NCBI GenBank assembly: GCA_036558005.1
Contig: DATBGO010000247.1
Coordinates: 23,160 to 87,159, forward strand
From: DATBGO01 sp036558005
GTDB lineage: Bacteria; Actinomycetota; Actinomycetes; Streptosporangiales; Streptosporangiaceae
Direction: 5' to 3'
DNA length: 64,000 nucleotides
Positions within the stretch are counted from its first letter, which is position 1. Each line of letters starts with the position of its first letter. This document shows positions 1 through 7,744 of the stretch, piece after piece. The notes below the pieces were generated by a model. It saw only the letters and a list, made by a program, of their open reading frames with translations. It was not told the DNA's origin and searched no databases. Both the position numbers and the translations under genes were made by a program.

Positions 1-478
1 GGTACAGGTTCCCGTAGACCTCGCCCCTGATCCGGACCGGCACGCCGAGGAACGAGTGCATCGGCGGGTGCCCGTCGGGGAAGCCGTAGGACCGCGGGTG
101 CTCGCCGATCTCGGGCAGCCGCAGGGTCCGCGGGTTGGTGATCAGCTCGCCGAGCAGGCCCTGGCCCTCGGGCCAGTGATCGATCCGGTCGATCTCGGCC
201 TCGTTCACGCCGATCGGGACGAACTCGGCCAGCCGGCCGCCCTCGCCGATGATGCCCAGCGCCCCGTAGCGCGCGTTGACCAGCGTGACCGCGGCTTCGA
301 CGATCTGCCGGAGCACGATCTCCAGCTCAAGGTTGCCCCCGACCGCCATGACGGCCTCAAGCAGCGCATGGGTGCGGTCACGGGTGGCCAGCACCGCCTG
401 CAGCCGAAGCTGCAGCTCGGCGAGCAGTTCGTCGAGCCGCATGTGCGGTAGTACCGGGCGGGCGTCAAAAGACTCCAC
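1..478 (-). CDS. devS: DosS/DevS-like GAF sensor histidine kinase, 3' part outside window
   Basis: Only the first ~159 residues lie in the window; the gene runs off the left edge. The visible part has a short helical N-terminus and then a GAF domain. Its stretch from GLLGELITNPRTLRLPEI through HPPMHSFLGVPVRIR to GEVYGNLY closely matches the first GAF domain of mycobacterial DosS/DevS, which senses O2, NO, CO or redox state through heme and phosphorylates DosR/DevR. The kinase core is not visible, so heme binding and catalysis are inferred. The GTG start at 478 is chosen because GGAGG lies a few bases upstream; an in-frame ATG at 442 is the alternative. It is divergent from the alcohol dehydrogenase gene and opens a group of DosR-regulon-type genes. 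Confidence 0.85.
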   Translation of the reverse strand, partial: MESFDARPVLPHMRLDELLAELQLRLQAVLATRDRTHALLEAVMAVGGNLELEIVLRQIVEAAVTLVNARYGALGIIGEGGRLAEFVPIGVNEAEIDRIDHWPEGQGLLGELITNPRTLRLPEIGEHPRSYGFPDGHPPMHSFLGVPVRIRGEVYGNLY

Positions 479-582
479 CGGACTCCTCCGCGATTCCCTC
501 GTGCAATTCCCCGAATCGTAGGTTAGCCACAGCTGGCAAGCTGCTGGCCGGCGACTGCGGCGGCCGAGCGTAGCCTGATCGC

Positions 583-1581
583 ATGCGAGCGTGGGTGGTG
601 CATGACCCCGGGCCCGTGGCTGGCCGGCCGCTGCGGCTGACCGAGCGGAGCCCGGGCCAGCCTGGCCAGGGTCAGCTGCTCGTCAGGGTGGTGTGCTGCG
701 GTGTCTGCCGCACCGACCTGCACCTCGCCGAGGGCGATCTCCAGCCTAAAGCACCCGATGTCGTCCCAGGTCATGAAGTCGTCGGCGAAGTGGCTGGGAC
801 TGGTCCCGATGTGCACAGGTTTTCCCGGGGTGACCGGGTCGGCGTGGCCTGGCTGGCCGGGACCGACGGCTCGTGCCGGTACTGCCGCCGGGGACAGGAA
901 AACCTGTGCCCCCGGTCGGTCTACACCGGCTGGGACATCGACGGCGGCTACGCGGAGTACCTGATCGCCGCCGACGCCTACGTGCACCCGCTGCCGTCCG
1001 GATTCAGCGACGCCGAGCTGGCCCCGCTGCTGTGCGCCGGGATCATCGGGTACCGGGCGCTGCTGCGGGCCGAGCTGCCGCCCGGCGGCACCCTGGGCAT
1101 CTGGGGATTCGGCGGCTCGGCGCACCTGACCGCGCAGATCGCGATGGCCCAGGGCGCGGCCGTGCACGTGTTCACCCGCGCCCCGGCGGCCCGCGAGCTT
1201 GCCCGTGACCTCGGCGCGGCGTCGGCGCAGGACTCGTTCGACCCGGCGCCGCAGCCGCTGGACTCGGCGATCATCTTCGCGCCGGCCGGCGCCGTGGTGC
1301 CGGCCGCGCTGGCCGCGCTCGACCGCGGCGGGACGGCCGCGATCGCCGGCATCCACCTGTCGGACATCCCGGCGCTGAACTACGCGGCCAGCCTGTTCCA
1401 GGAGCGCACCCTGCGCAGCGTCACCGCGAACACCCGCGGCGACGCCGAGGAATTCCTCCGGCTCGCCGAGCGGCTGCGGATCAGGGTCACCGTCAGCCCG
1501 TACCCGTTCGACAAGGCCGATCAGGCGCTCGCCGACCTCGCCGCCGACCGGGTGCGCGGCGCGGCCGTCCTGTCATTGTGA
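583..1581 (+). CDS. Zinc-dependent alcohol dehydrogenase (MDR family)
   Basis: A 332-residue medium-chain dehydrogenase. The GroES-like N-terminal half carries the catalytic zinc ligands Cys42 (in CGVCRTDLH) and His64 (PGHE). A structural zinc lobe with Cys98, Cys101 and Cys109 follows; the first position of the usual four-Cys set appears to be Asp95. The Rossmann half has the glycine-rich stretch IWGFGGSAHL. Length and layout match the AdhA/AdhP-like NAD(P)-dependent alcohol dehydrogenases of actinobacteria, which interconvert alcohols and aldehydes. It is divergent from the DosS-like kinase and followed by a long untranslated region. A role in NADH reoxidation under low oxygen is inferred from context; the substrate cannot be read from sequence. 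Confidence 0.88.
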   Translation: MRAWVVHDPGPVAGRPLRLTERSPGQPGQGQLLVRVVCCGVCRTDLHLAEGDLQPKAPDVVPGHEVVGEVAGTGPDVHRFSRGDRVGVAWLAGTDGSCRYCRRGQENLCPRSVYTGWDIDGGYAEYLIAADAYVHPLPSGFSDAELAPLLCAGIIGYRALLRAELPPGGTLGIWGFGGSAHLTAQIAMAQGAAVHVFTRAPAARELARDLGAASAQDSFDPAPQPLDSAIIFAPAGAVVPAALAALDRGGTAAIAGIHLSDIPALNYAASLFQERTLRSVTANTRGDAEEFLRLAERLRIRVTVSPYPFDKADQALADLAADRVRGAAVLSL

Positions 1582-2064
1582 CCAAATACCGGCATTATGC
1601 GGGGAATTCCGGATGCCGAAGGTCCCGGAGCCGGCGGCCCTTGGTCCCTGGGCGGGCCCGCGGCCGGTGTTGTGTGATCAAGCTGGCGGGGAGGATCGGT
1701 AGGGCATGGGGTCACGGGCCGCCAGGCCGGGGCCCATGCGGTCGGGGCCAGCGAGAGCTGGAAAGGTCCTCTCCGCCACCAGCAACCCCTGGCCGGAGGC
1801 CGGCCGGGGTGAGCGAGCCGGCCGGGGGACAGCCCGGGAGTGGTCCCGCGGGCACGGCCCGCCGGGGACGATTCCCGCCGGGGAACGGGCCCGCGGGCGC
1901 CTGGCGGGGGCGCGGCCGCGAGCGCGGCGAACGCAAAACGCAGTGGTAAGCGGGCGGCGCAGCGGGCAGGTACACCGCTACAGGCGCGCACCGGGGCAGC
2001 GCGCCGCGCCCGGGGCCGGCGGGGGCCGGGAATCACTGGCGGCCGGGGAAAGGGGGCCAGATTC
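1582..2064 (+). other. Intergenic region, no credible gene
   Basis: About 480 bases of extremely GC-rich sequence between the alcohol dehydrogenase and the Xre gene. All reading frames here translate to Arg/Pro/Gly/Ala-rich low-complexity peptides without family resemblance or a convincing ribosome binding site, so I call none. GGTCCC and GGGGAC half-site-like words recur (around 1620, 1645, 1828, 1847 and 1865), but none forms a good GGGAC-N4-GTCCC palindrome. The stretch presumably holds the Xre promoter and a long leader. Confidence 0.5.
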
Positions 2065-2379
2065 ATGCAGAACGAGAACCTGCGCGGTCCAGGAGACCTG
2101 GGCAGGCGGGTCGCGGCGCGGCGCAAGGAACTCGGGCTGACCCGGGCCGAGCTCGCGGCCAGGTCGGGCATGGCGGTGAGTTACCTGGCTTACCTTGAGC
2201 AGCATGCGGCGAATGTCAGCTATGACGCCCTGATCCGGCTCGCCGACGCGCTCGGGACCACCCCGGACGCGCTGCTCGGCTGCCACGGCGGGCAGGACCC
2301 TGGCACGGCCAGCGTGCCGCGGCAGGGCACCGCCCGCCCGGTCAGCGCGCCGAAGTTAGCGCCTGGCCTGGCCGCCTGA
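2065..2379 (+). CDS. Small Xre-family HTH transcriptional regulator
   Basis: A 104-residue protein with one Cro/C1-type helix-turn-helix at about residues 10-65 (LGRRVAARRKELGLTRAEL, then SGMAVSYLAYLEQ and LIRLADALGTTPDALLG). The helix-2 and recognition-helix pattern is intact. The tail is short, Pro/Ala-rich and has no ligand domain. The ATG at 2065 is chosen because AAGGGGG sits upstream and the HTH begins soon after; the open frame extends further upstream, but only through low-complexity sequence. In actinobacteria such HTH modules often stand next to, or fused to, PNPOx-fold domains, and a PNPOx gene lies about 5 kb downstream. The regulated targets are unknown. Confidence 0.82.
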   Translation: MQNENLRGPGDLGRRVAARRKELGLTRAELAARSGMAVSYLAYLEQHAANVSYDALIRLADALGTTPDALLGCHGGQDPGTASVPRQGTARPVSAPKLAPGLAA

Positions 2380-2446
2380 CGAGGGTCACGGCCAGCGCCC
2401 CGGGTTCAGGACCAGCCAGCCCGGGCTCAGGGTCTGGCCGGCCCGG

Positions 2447-4822
2447 TCAGGGCTGGGGCAGCCGGGAATCGGGGCGGGGCTGGCGCCAGATCGGCGCCCG
2501 CCCGGCCGGCTGGGTGGGCCGGGGCCGCGGCTCGGCCGGCCGGACCGGCAGGGTCTGCGGCTCGTCCGCGGTCAGCGTGACCGGCGACCCGTGATGCATG
2601 ATGTGCAGCGGCCCGCCGCCGGACACGGTGTAAGTGGCCGCCCCCGCGGTGATCTCGACCCGCAGGGCCAGGCCGCGCAGGCCGATGGTGAACGCCAGCC
2701 GGTTCAGCGCGGGCGGGAGCCGGGGCGCGAACGTGTGCATGCCCTCCTGCCTGCGCATCCCGCCGAACCCGGCGACGACCGCGATCCACGAGCCGGCCAG
2801 CGCGGCCATGTGCAGCCCGTCCCTGACGTTGTCCTGGAAGTCAGTCAGGTCGATGAGCGCGGTCTCGGCCAGGTAGTCGTAGGCCAGGTCCAGGTGGCCG
2901 ACCTCGGCCGCCATCACCGCCTGGGTGCTCGCCGACAGCGACGAATCCCGGACCGTGAGCTTCTCGTAGTAGTCGAAGTTGCGCGCCTTCTGCTCGGCGG
3001 TGAACGCCTCCGGCCGCATCATCATGGCCAGCACCAGGTCCGCCTGCTTGATCACCTGCTTGCGGTACAGCTCGAAATACGGGAAGAACGCCTGCAGCGG
3101 GTACTGGTCCGGGCTGGTCCTGGCGAAGTCCCAGACCTGGTGGCTGGTGAAGTCCTCGGCCTGCTGGTGAATGCCGAGCTTCTCGTCGTAGGGGACGCAC
3201 ATGGCGTCCGCCGCCGCCCGCCAGGCCCGGATTTCCTTGCCGGTCACCGACAGTTCCCTGGCCCGCTCCCCGAACTCCTCCGCCGCCCGGGCCGCGGCCT
3301 GCAGGTTCTGCTGGGCCATCAGGTTGGTGTAGACGTTGTTGTCGACCAGGGCGCTGTACTCGTCCGGGCCGGTGATCCCGTCGATCCGGAAGCGCCCGCG
3401 ATCGTCGAAGTGACCCAGGGACAGCCACAGCCGCGCGGTCTGCACCAGCAGCTCGATCCCGATCCCGGCGGCGAAGTCCTGGTCGCCGGTGACGTCGGCG
3501 TAGCGGATCACCGCGTCCGCGATGTCGGCATTGATGTGGAACGCGGCGGTGCCGGCCGGCCAGTACGCCGAGCACTCCTTCCCGTTGATGGTGCGCCACG
3601 GGAAGGCGGCCCCGCGCAGGCCCAGCTGGCGGGCCCGGCGCATCGCCTTGCGGAGCGTCGCGTGCCGCCAGGTCAGCGCGCCGCTGACCGCCTCGGGCAC
3701 GGTGTAGGTCAGCACCGGCAGCACGAACGTCTCGGTGTCCCAGAACGAGTGCCCGTCGTAGCCGGGCCCGGTGAGGCCCTTGGCCGCGATCGCCCGGCCC
3801 TCGGACCTGGCCCCGGATTGCAGCACGTGATAGAGCCCGAACCGGACCGCCTGCTGCAGCTCAAGATCGCCGTCCAGCTCGACGTCGGCGCGCCGCCAGA
3901 AATCGTCCAGGTAGCCGCGCTGATCGGCGATCAGCCCGTCCCAGCCGGCCTGGACGGCCGCGGTCAGCGCGCCGTCCACCTGGTCGCGCATCGCGGGCCT
4001 GGACCTGGTCCCTGACCAGCCCAGCGCCACGAACTTCACCAGCCGCAGCCGCTGGCCCGGCCTGAGCCTGGCGGCGACGGTGAGCCGGGCCAGGTCCGGC
4101 CAGCTCTCGGAGTACTGGCGGGTCTGCGCCTCGCAGTCCACCAGGTGGTCCATGGCCGCGGCCAGCCGCAGCTTGCTGTTGCGGGTGCTGTGCACCAGCA
4201 GCGACCTGACCCCGTCGGCGGCGTCCTCCTCGTGCTCCAGCGGCGACTGCAGCACCGCTGACACCCGCGGGTCGCGCCGGGCCAGCGGCAGCTGCTCGTT
4301 CGCCACCAGCTCGGACTGCACCACGATCCGGGTGGGGCCATCCAGCGGCTCGACGTCGTAGCAGATCGCGGCGATGGCCCGCTGGGTGAACGAGACCAGC
4401 CGGACCGAGCTGATCGCGACCCCGCGGCCGGCCGGGGAGATCCACTCGAGCTCCCGGCGCAGCACCCCGGCCTGGAAATCGAGCACCCGCTCGTGCGAGC
4501 GCAGGTGCCCGTACCGCACGTCGAACGGCTCGTCGTCGACCAGCAGCCGGATCAGCTTGCCGTTGGTGATGTTGATAACGGTCTGACCCGATTCGGGAAA
4601 GCCGTAGCCGGCTTCGCCGTAGGGCAGCGGCCGCCGCTCGTAGAAGCCGTTCAGGTAGGAGCCGGGCAGGCCGTGCGGCTCGCCCTCCTCCAGGTTCCCG
4701 CGCCACCCGATGTGCCCGTTGCACAGCGCGAACAGGGATTCCGTCTGGGCCAGCAGGCCGAGGTCGAGCCTGCTTTCCCGCAGGCACCACGGCTCGACTG
4801 GGAATCCGGGCCGTTCGATCAT
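2447..4822 (-). CDS. Glycoside hydrolase family 65 disaccharide phosphorylase
   Basis: A 791-residue protein with full GH65 architecture: N-terminal beta-sandwich (about 1-270), linker, (alpha/alpha)6 catalytic barrel (about 320-690) and C-terminal beta-sheet domain. Landmarks are GYDGHSFWDTETF near 355-366, AYWPAG near 419, the catalytic acid Glu488 in GPDEY, and the phosphate-site KQAD stretch (QVIKQADLVLAM) typical of phosphorylases rather than hydrolases. Family members phosphorolyse maltose, trehalose, kojibiose or nigerose to beta-glucose 1-phosphate plus glucose; the exact disaccharide cannot be decided here. The ATG overlaps the stop of the upstream HAD gene by four bases (ATGA), so the pair is translationally coupled. 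The partner would convert beta-Glc-1-P to Glc-6-P, saving one ATP per disaccharide. Confidence 0.93.
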   Translation of the reverse strand: MIERPGFPVEPWCLRESRLDLGLLAQTESLFALCNGHIGWRGNLEEGEPHGLPGSYLNGFYERRPLPYGEAGYGFPESGQTVINITNGKLIRLLVDDEPFDVRYGHLRSHERVLDFQAGVLRRELEWISPAGRGVAISSVRLVSFTQRAIAAICYDVEPLDGPTRIVVQSELVANEQLPLARRDPRVSAVLQSPLEHEEDAADGVRSLLVHSTRNSKLRLAAAMDHLVDCEAQTRQYSESWPDLARLTVAARLRPGQRLRLVKFVALGWSGTRSRPAMRDQVDGALTAAVQAGWDGLIADQRGYLDDFWRRADVELDGDLELQQAVRFGLYHVLQSGARSEGRAIAAKGLTGPGYDGHSFWDTETFVLPVLTYTVPEAVSGALTWRHATLRKAMRRARQLGLRGAAFPWRTINGKECSAYWPAGTAAFHINADIADAVIRYADVTGDQDFAAGIGIELLVQTARLWLSLGHFDDRGRFRIDGITGPDEYSALVDNNVYTNLMAQQNLQAAARAAEEFGERARELSVTGKEIRAWRAAADAMCVPYDEKLGIHQQAEDFTSHQVWDFARTSPDQYPLQAFFPYFELYRKQVIKQADLVLAMMMRPEAFTAEQKARNFDYYEKLTVRDSSLSASTQAVMAAEVGHLDLAYDYLAETALIDLTDFQDNVRDGLHMAALAGSWIAVVAGFGGMRRQEGMHTFAPRLPPALNRLAFTIGLRGLALRVEITAGAATYTVSGGGPLHIMHHGSPVTLTADEPQTLPVRPAEPRPRPTQPAGRAPIWRQPRPDSRLPQP

Positions 4823-5574
4823 GGGCCGTCCAGCAGTTCATCGAGGTCCGTCACGACGGTGTCGGCTCCTTCCGCGCGCAGTACATCAGCCTGGCCTATC
4901 CGGTCTATGCCCACCACATAACCGAATTTCCCCGCCTTCCCGGCGGCCACGCCGGCTTGTGCGTCCTCGAACACGGCGGCGGCGCCGGGGGCGGCGCCCA
5001 GCGCGCTGGCCGCGAACAGGTAGGTGTCGGGGGCCGGCTTGCCCCGCAACTGCTCCCGCTGCGCCGCCTGCGCGTCCACGATGACCTCGAAGTCGCCGTC
5101 CAGCCCGGCCGCGGCGAGCACGGCGCGGCAGTTCGCGCTGGATGAGACCACCGCGCGGTGCAGCCCGGCCGCCGCCGCCGCCCGCAGGTAGCGAACTGAG
5201 CCAGGGTAGGCGATCACGCCGTCGGCGGCGATCCGGCGCCGCAGGAGGGCGTTCTTCCTGTTGCCCAGGCCGTGGACCGTCTCGGTGCCCGGGCTCTGGT
5301 CCGGGCTGTCGTCCGGGCCGCCTTCGGGCAGGGTAATGGCGCGGGAGGCCAGGAACGAGCGGACCCCGGCTACCCTGGGCCTGCCGTCCAGGTATCTGCC
5401 ATAATCGGTGACTAGATCAAAGGGTGTGAAGCGCTGGTCGGTCCGGGTAGCGCGTTGTCGCAGGTAGGAATCGAACATTTCCTGCCAGGCCGCGGCGTGT
5501 ACCACGTCGGTCTTGGTGAGAACTCCGTCGAGATCAAATAGGCAAGCGCGTATCGTGTCAGGCATTCCGATCAC
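4819..5574 (-). CDS. pgmB: Beta-phosphoglucomutase-like HAD hydrolase
   Basis: A 251-residue HAD-superfamily protein. The nucleophile motif DLDGVLTKTD lies near residue 13, followed by a helical cap domain (about 20-120), motif II around VVSSS near 140, and the conserved KPAPDTYLFAA and FEDAQAGVAAGKAG motifs. These are the marks of beta-phosphoglucomutase, which converts beta-D-glucose 1-phosphate to glucose 6-phosphate. It is the first gene of a two-gene minus-strand operon with the GH65 phosphorylase, with stop and start overlapping by four bases. The pairing of GH65 with beta-PGM is a well-known functional unit and supports the call. ATG at 5574 is used; an in-frame ATG three codons downstream is possible. 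Confidence 0.9.
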   Translation of the reverse strand: MIGMPDTIRACLFDLDGVLTKTDVVHAAAWQEMFDSYLRQRATRTDQRFTPFDLVTDYGRYLDGRPRVAGVRSFLASRAITLPEGGPDDSPDQSPGTETVHGLGNRKNALLRRRIAADGVIAYPGSVRYLRAAAAAGLHRAVVSSSANCRAVLAAAGLDGDFEVIVDAQAAQREQLRGKPAPDTYLFAASALGAAPGAAAVFEDAQAGVAAGKAGKFGYVVGIDRIGQADVLRAEGADTVVTDLDELLDGP

Positions 5575-5739
5575 CAGGCCAGCCTAGGAGCCCGCCGGGC
5601 CCGGGCAGGCCCTTCGGGACGATCGCCGGATGCGGGTCCAGGCCCGGGCCGGCGAAAGCGGGATCGGCCAGCCGGCCGGCTGGCCGCAGGGGACAGGGCA
5701 GACAGGCCGGAACAGCGGCCACGCCCCCGGGGGGCCAGC

Positions 5740-6945
5740 ATGCTGGACGCGGGCAAGCGGGACTCAGCCGCACCGGGTACAGACACGCCATTGTGGGGCG
5801 CCCGGGCGCCGGGTTATCCGTTCCGCGGACCCGGGTGGACGGCCAGGGTGGTGCCGTTCGCCATCGTCGCGGTGCTCGCGGAGGCCAGTCTCGCGCTCCC
5901 GCCAGGGTCTGGCTCGATGCCCGCCGCCACCGTCAGCGTGGTGCTGTTCGCGGCCACGGCCGCGGCGTTCGCGCTGCCGTGGGCCAGGCTGCCCGAGTGG
6001 GCCGGCGTGCTGCTGCCGCTGTGCTACACCTGCTCGGTGCTCGCGCTGGTCATCGCGGCCGGCAATGACGCGGGCGTGGGCATCGTCATGCTGATGCCCG
6101 TCGTGTGGGCCGCGCTGTTCCAGCGGCCCTGGGAGTCGGCCTGCGTGGCGGCCGCCGTGGTCGGCTCGGTGATCGTCTTCTCGCTGGTGCCGCACGCCGA
6201 CATGGCCACGGTGGTCACCCGGCGGGTGGTGTTCTGGGCCGCGCTGACCGCGCTGATCGTGGTCGCCACCCACGGGCTGCGGCGGCGGATCAGGCGATCC
6301 CAGGCCGAGCGGGCGGGACTTCAGCAGCGGCTGCATGAGGTCGAGATCACTCGCGACCGTGATCGCATCGCCACCGACCTGCAGGAACGGGTCATCCAGC
6401 GGATCTCGGGCGCCAGCCTGTCGCTGCAGTCCGCGCTGTCGCTGACCGCCGACACCGAGGCAGGCCGCCGGATCGACGCGGTCACCACCGAGCTGGACGA
6501 GGCCACCAGGCTGGTCCGGCAGTCCATCTTCGGCCTGCGCGACCGCCCGCCCGGCAGCAGCCTGCGCCGGGAGGTGCTGGAACTGTGCGGCGAGTTCGCG
6601 GAGGTGCTCGGGGCCACCCCGGAGGTGTCGTTCAGCGGCGGCGTCGACGCGGCGCTGCGCGAGCGGACCGCCAGCCAGCTGATGGAGGCGTTGCGCAAGA
6701 CGCTGAGCGCGATCGGGAAGCAGCCCGGGCCGGTGCAGGTCGCGGTGACCGCCGCGGAGGACGCGGCGCTGACGGTGACCCTGCAGGGCAGCTGGCCGCC
6801 AGGGGCGGCAGATAACCGGGACCGGGCCGGGCCGCTGCGGGAGGTAGCCCGCGAACTGGGCGCGGACATCGAGGTCGGTTCCGGCGCCGGCGGCCGTACC
6901 TGGCTGGCCTGGCACCTGCCGCTCAGCCCGGTTACCCCGTCCTGA
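5740..6945 (+). CDS. Membrane protein related to DosS-type histidine kinases, phosphoacceptor His lost
   Basis: A 401-residue protein with about five hydrophobic helices at roughly 34-175, a short coiled coil (180-205) and then a HisKA_3-like region. Where DosS/NarX-type kinases have DLHD the sequence reads DLQE (Gln215), so the phosphoacceptor histidine is absent although the surroundings (RDRIATDLQERVIQRISG, LSLQSAL) are otherwise well kept. The C-terminal ATPase-like part (about 300-400) also lacks a recognisable N-box Asn and the DNG of the G1 box. It is therefore probably catalytically inactive and may act as a sensor adaptor or decoy for a DosS/DosR-type pathway (inference). It is divergent from pgmB. 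Codon use matches its neighbours, which argues against a decaying pseudogene. Confidence 0.75.
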   Translation: MLDAGKRDSAAPGTDTPLWGARAPGYPFRGPGWTARVVPFAIVAVLAEASLALPPGSGSMPAATVSVVLFAATAAAFALPWARLPEWAGVLLPLCYTCSVLALVIAAGNDAGVGIVMLMPVVWAALFQRPWESACVAAAVVGSVIVFSLVPHADMATVVTRRVVFWAALTALIVVATHGLRRRIRRSQAERAGLQQRLHEVEITRDRDRIATDLQERVIQRISGASLSLQSALSLTADTEAGRRIDAVTTELDEATRLVRQSIFGLRDRPPGSSLRREVLELCGEFAEVLGATPEVSFSGGVDAALRERTASQLMEALRKTLSAIGKQPGPVQVAVTAAEDAALTVTLQGSWPPGAADNRDRAGPLREVARELGADIEVGSGAGGRTWLAWHLPLSPVTPS

Positions 6946-6978
6946 CCTGGGGAAAGACCGGCACCCCCGAGGCCATAG

Positions 6979-7020
6979 CTGGGGACCAAGGTCCCGGTAG
7001 CTGGGGCCCGCCGTCCCTGC
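6979..7020 (+). promoter_or_regulatory. Two tandem DosR/DevR-like boxes
   Basis: Box 1 has the core GGGAC-CAAG-GTCCC at 6982-6995, fitting the half-site spacing of the mycobacterial DosR consensus (GGGAC-N4-GTCCC). Box 2 has GGGCC-CGCC-GTCCC at 7004-7017, one mismatch from the same pattern. The centres are 22 bp apart, about two helical turns, and the word TAGCTGGGG repeats at the same interval. They lie 3' of the pseudokinase gene and about 265-300 bases upstream of the PNPOx start. Seen: the palindromes and spacing. Known: DosR often uses paired boxes. Inferred: response-regulator control of the downstream gene. Confidence 0.55.
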
Positions 7021-7280
7021 CAGGGACCGGCCGCGGGCGGGTGCAATGGTGATCGCAGCACCTGCCGCCTGGGATTTCCGGTGTTGGGGGACTGACCGGA
7101 GCGGGCAGGTGCGGCCAGCCTGGCGGGGGCGTTGGCTGACCGTGCCTAGGGGGTGCGCCGCTGATCCGGTGAGGCCCGGGTCCCATGCGGCGGGTGCCGC
7201 GAAAGCCCCGCAGATGCGTTGACCTAGCGTCGTCCCTGGATGCGCGCGAGCGCGGTCCAGCCCGGCCAAGAGGGAGAGTG

Positions 7281-7730
7281 ATGATCGAGGGCCGGCAACT
7301 CCAGGAGCTGACTCAGCACGATTCGATGCGGCTGCTCGCCAGCGTCCCCGTCGGCCGGGTGGTGTTCACCCACCACGCGCTGCCGGCCATCCGCGCGGTC
7401 AACCACATCGTCGTCGGCGACAAGATCGTCATCATCGCCGCGCTGGGCAGCGCGATCAGCATGCCAGCGAGCGTCGGCAGCCGGGGCTACGACGGCACCG
7501 TGGTGGCCTACGAGGCCGACCTGATGGATCCGGATACGCATCTTGGCTGGAGCGTGGTGGTCATCGGCACCGCGTGCGTGGCGCGCGACCAGGCGGAGAT
7601 CAGCGGGTACCGGGCCGCGCTCCAGCCGTGGGTCGCCGGGGCGACCGACGACGTCATCGTGATCCAGGCCGAGCTGGTGACCGGCTACCAGCTGGTCGCG
7701 GCGGCCACGCCGCAGCTGCCGATCGGCTAG
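7281..7730 (+). CDS. Pyridoxamine 5'-phosphate oxidase-fold (PNPOx-like) protein
   Basis: A 149-residue split-barrel protein of the small PNPOx-like family. The pattern is typical: an N-terminal ELTQHDSMRLLASVPVGRVVFT stretch interrupted only by one strand, APAIRAVNH-like LPAIRAVNHIVVGDKIVI, then GYDGTVVAYEADLMD and GWSVVVIGTA. Such proteins bind FMN, F420 or heme and are abundant in DosR-controlled gene sets; the true cofactor is not decidable. ATG at 7281 is preferred because GGGAGAG ends a few bases upstream; a GTG directly before it is equally in frame. An ATG at 7185 would add an Arg-rich tail and is unlikely. It is convergent with acuC, with only 14 bases between the genes. Confidence 0.85.
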   Translation: MIEGRQLQELTQHDSMRLLASVPVGRVVFTHHALPAIRAVNHIVVGDKIVIIAALGSAISMPASVGSRGYDGTVVAYEADLMDPDTHLGWSVVVIGTACVARDQAEISGYRAALQPWVAGATDDVIVIQAELVTGYQLVAAATPQLPIG

Positions 7731-7744
7731 CCCGCCAGGGCCGG

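Noticed and set aside
1625..1665. DosR-like box near 1640 (GGCCCTTGGTCCC)
   Set aside because: Right half is perfect, but the left half has two mismatches and the region is full of similar GC words.
1578..2379. Several open frames in the region before the Xre gene
   Set aside because: All are Arg/Pro/Gly-rich without ribosome binding sites or families; only the Xre part (from 2065) has a fold.
5600..5640. DosR box between pgmB and the pseudokinase (TTCGGGAC at 5613-5620)
   Set aside because: Only one half-site is good; the second half (GCCGG) does not match GTCCC, so it is not listed as a site.
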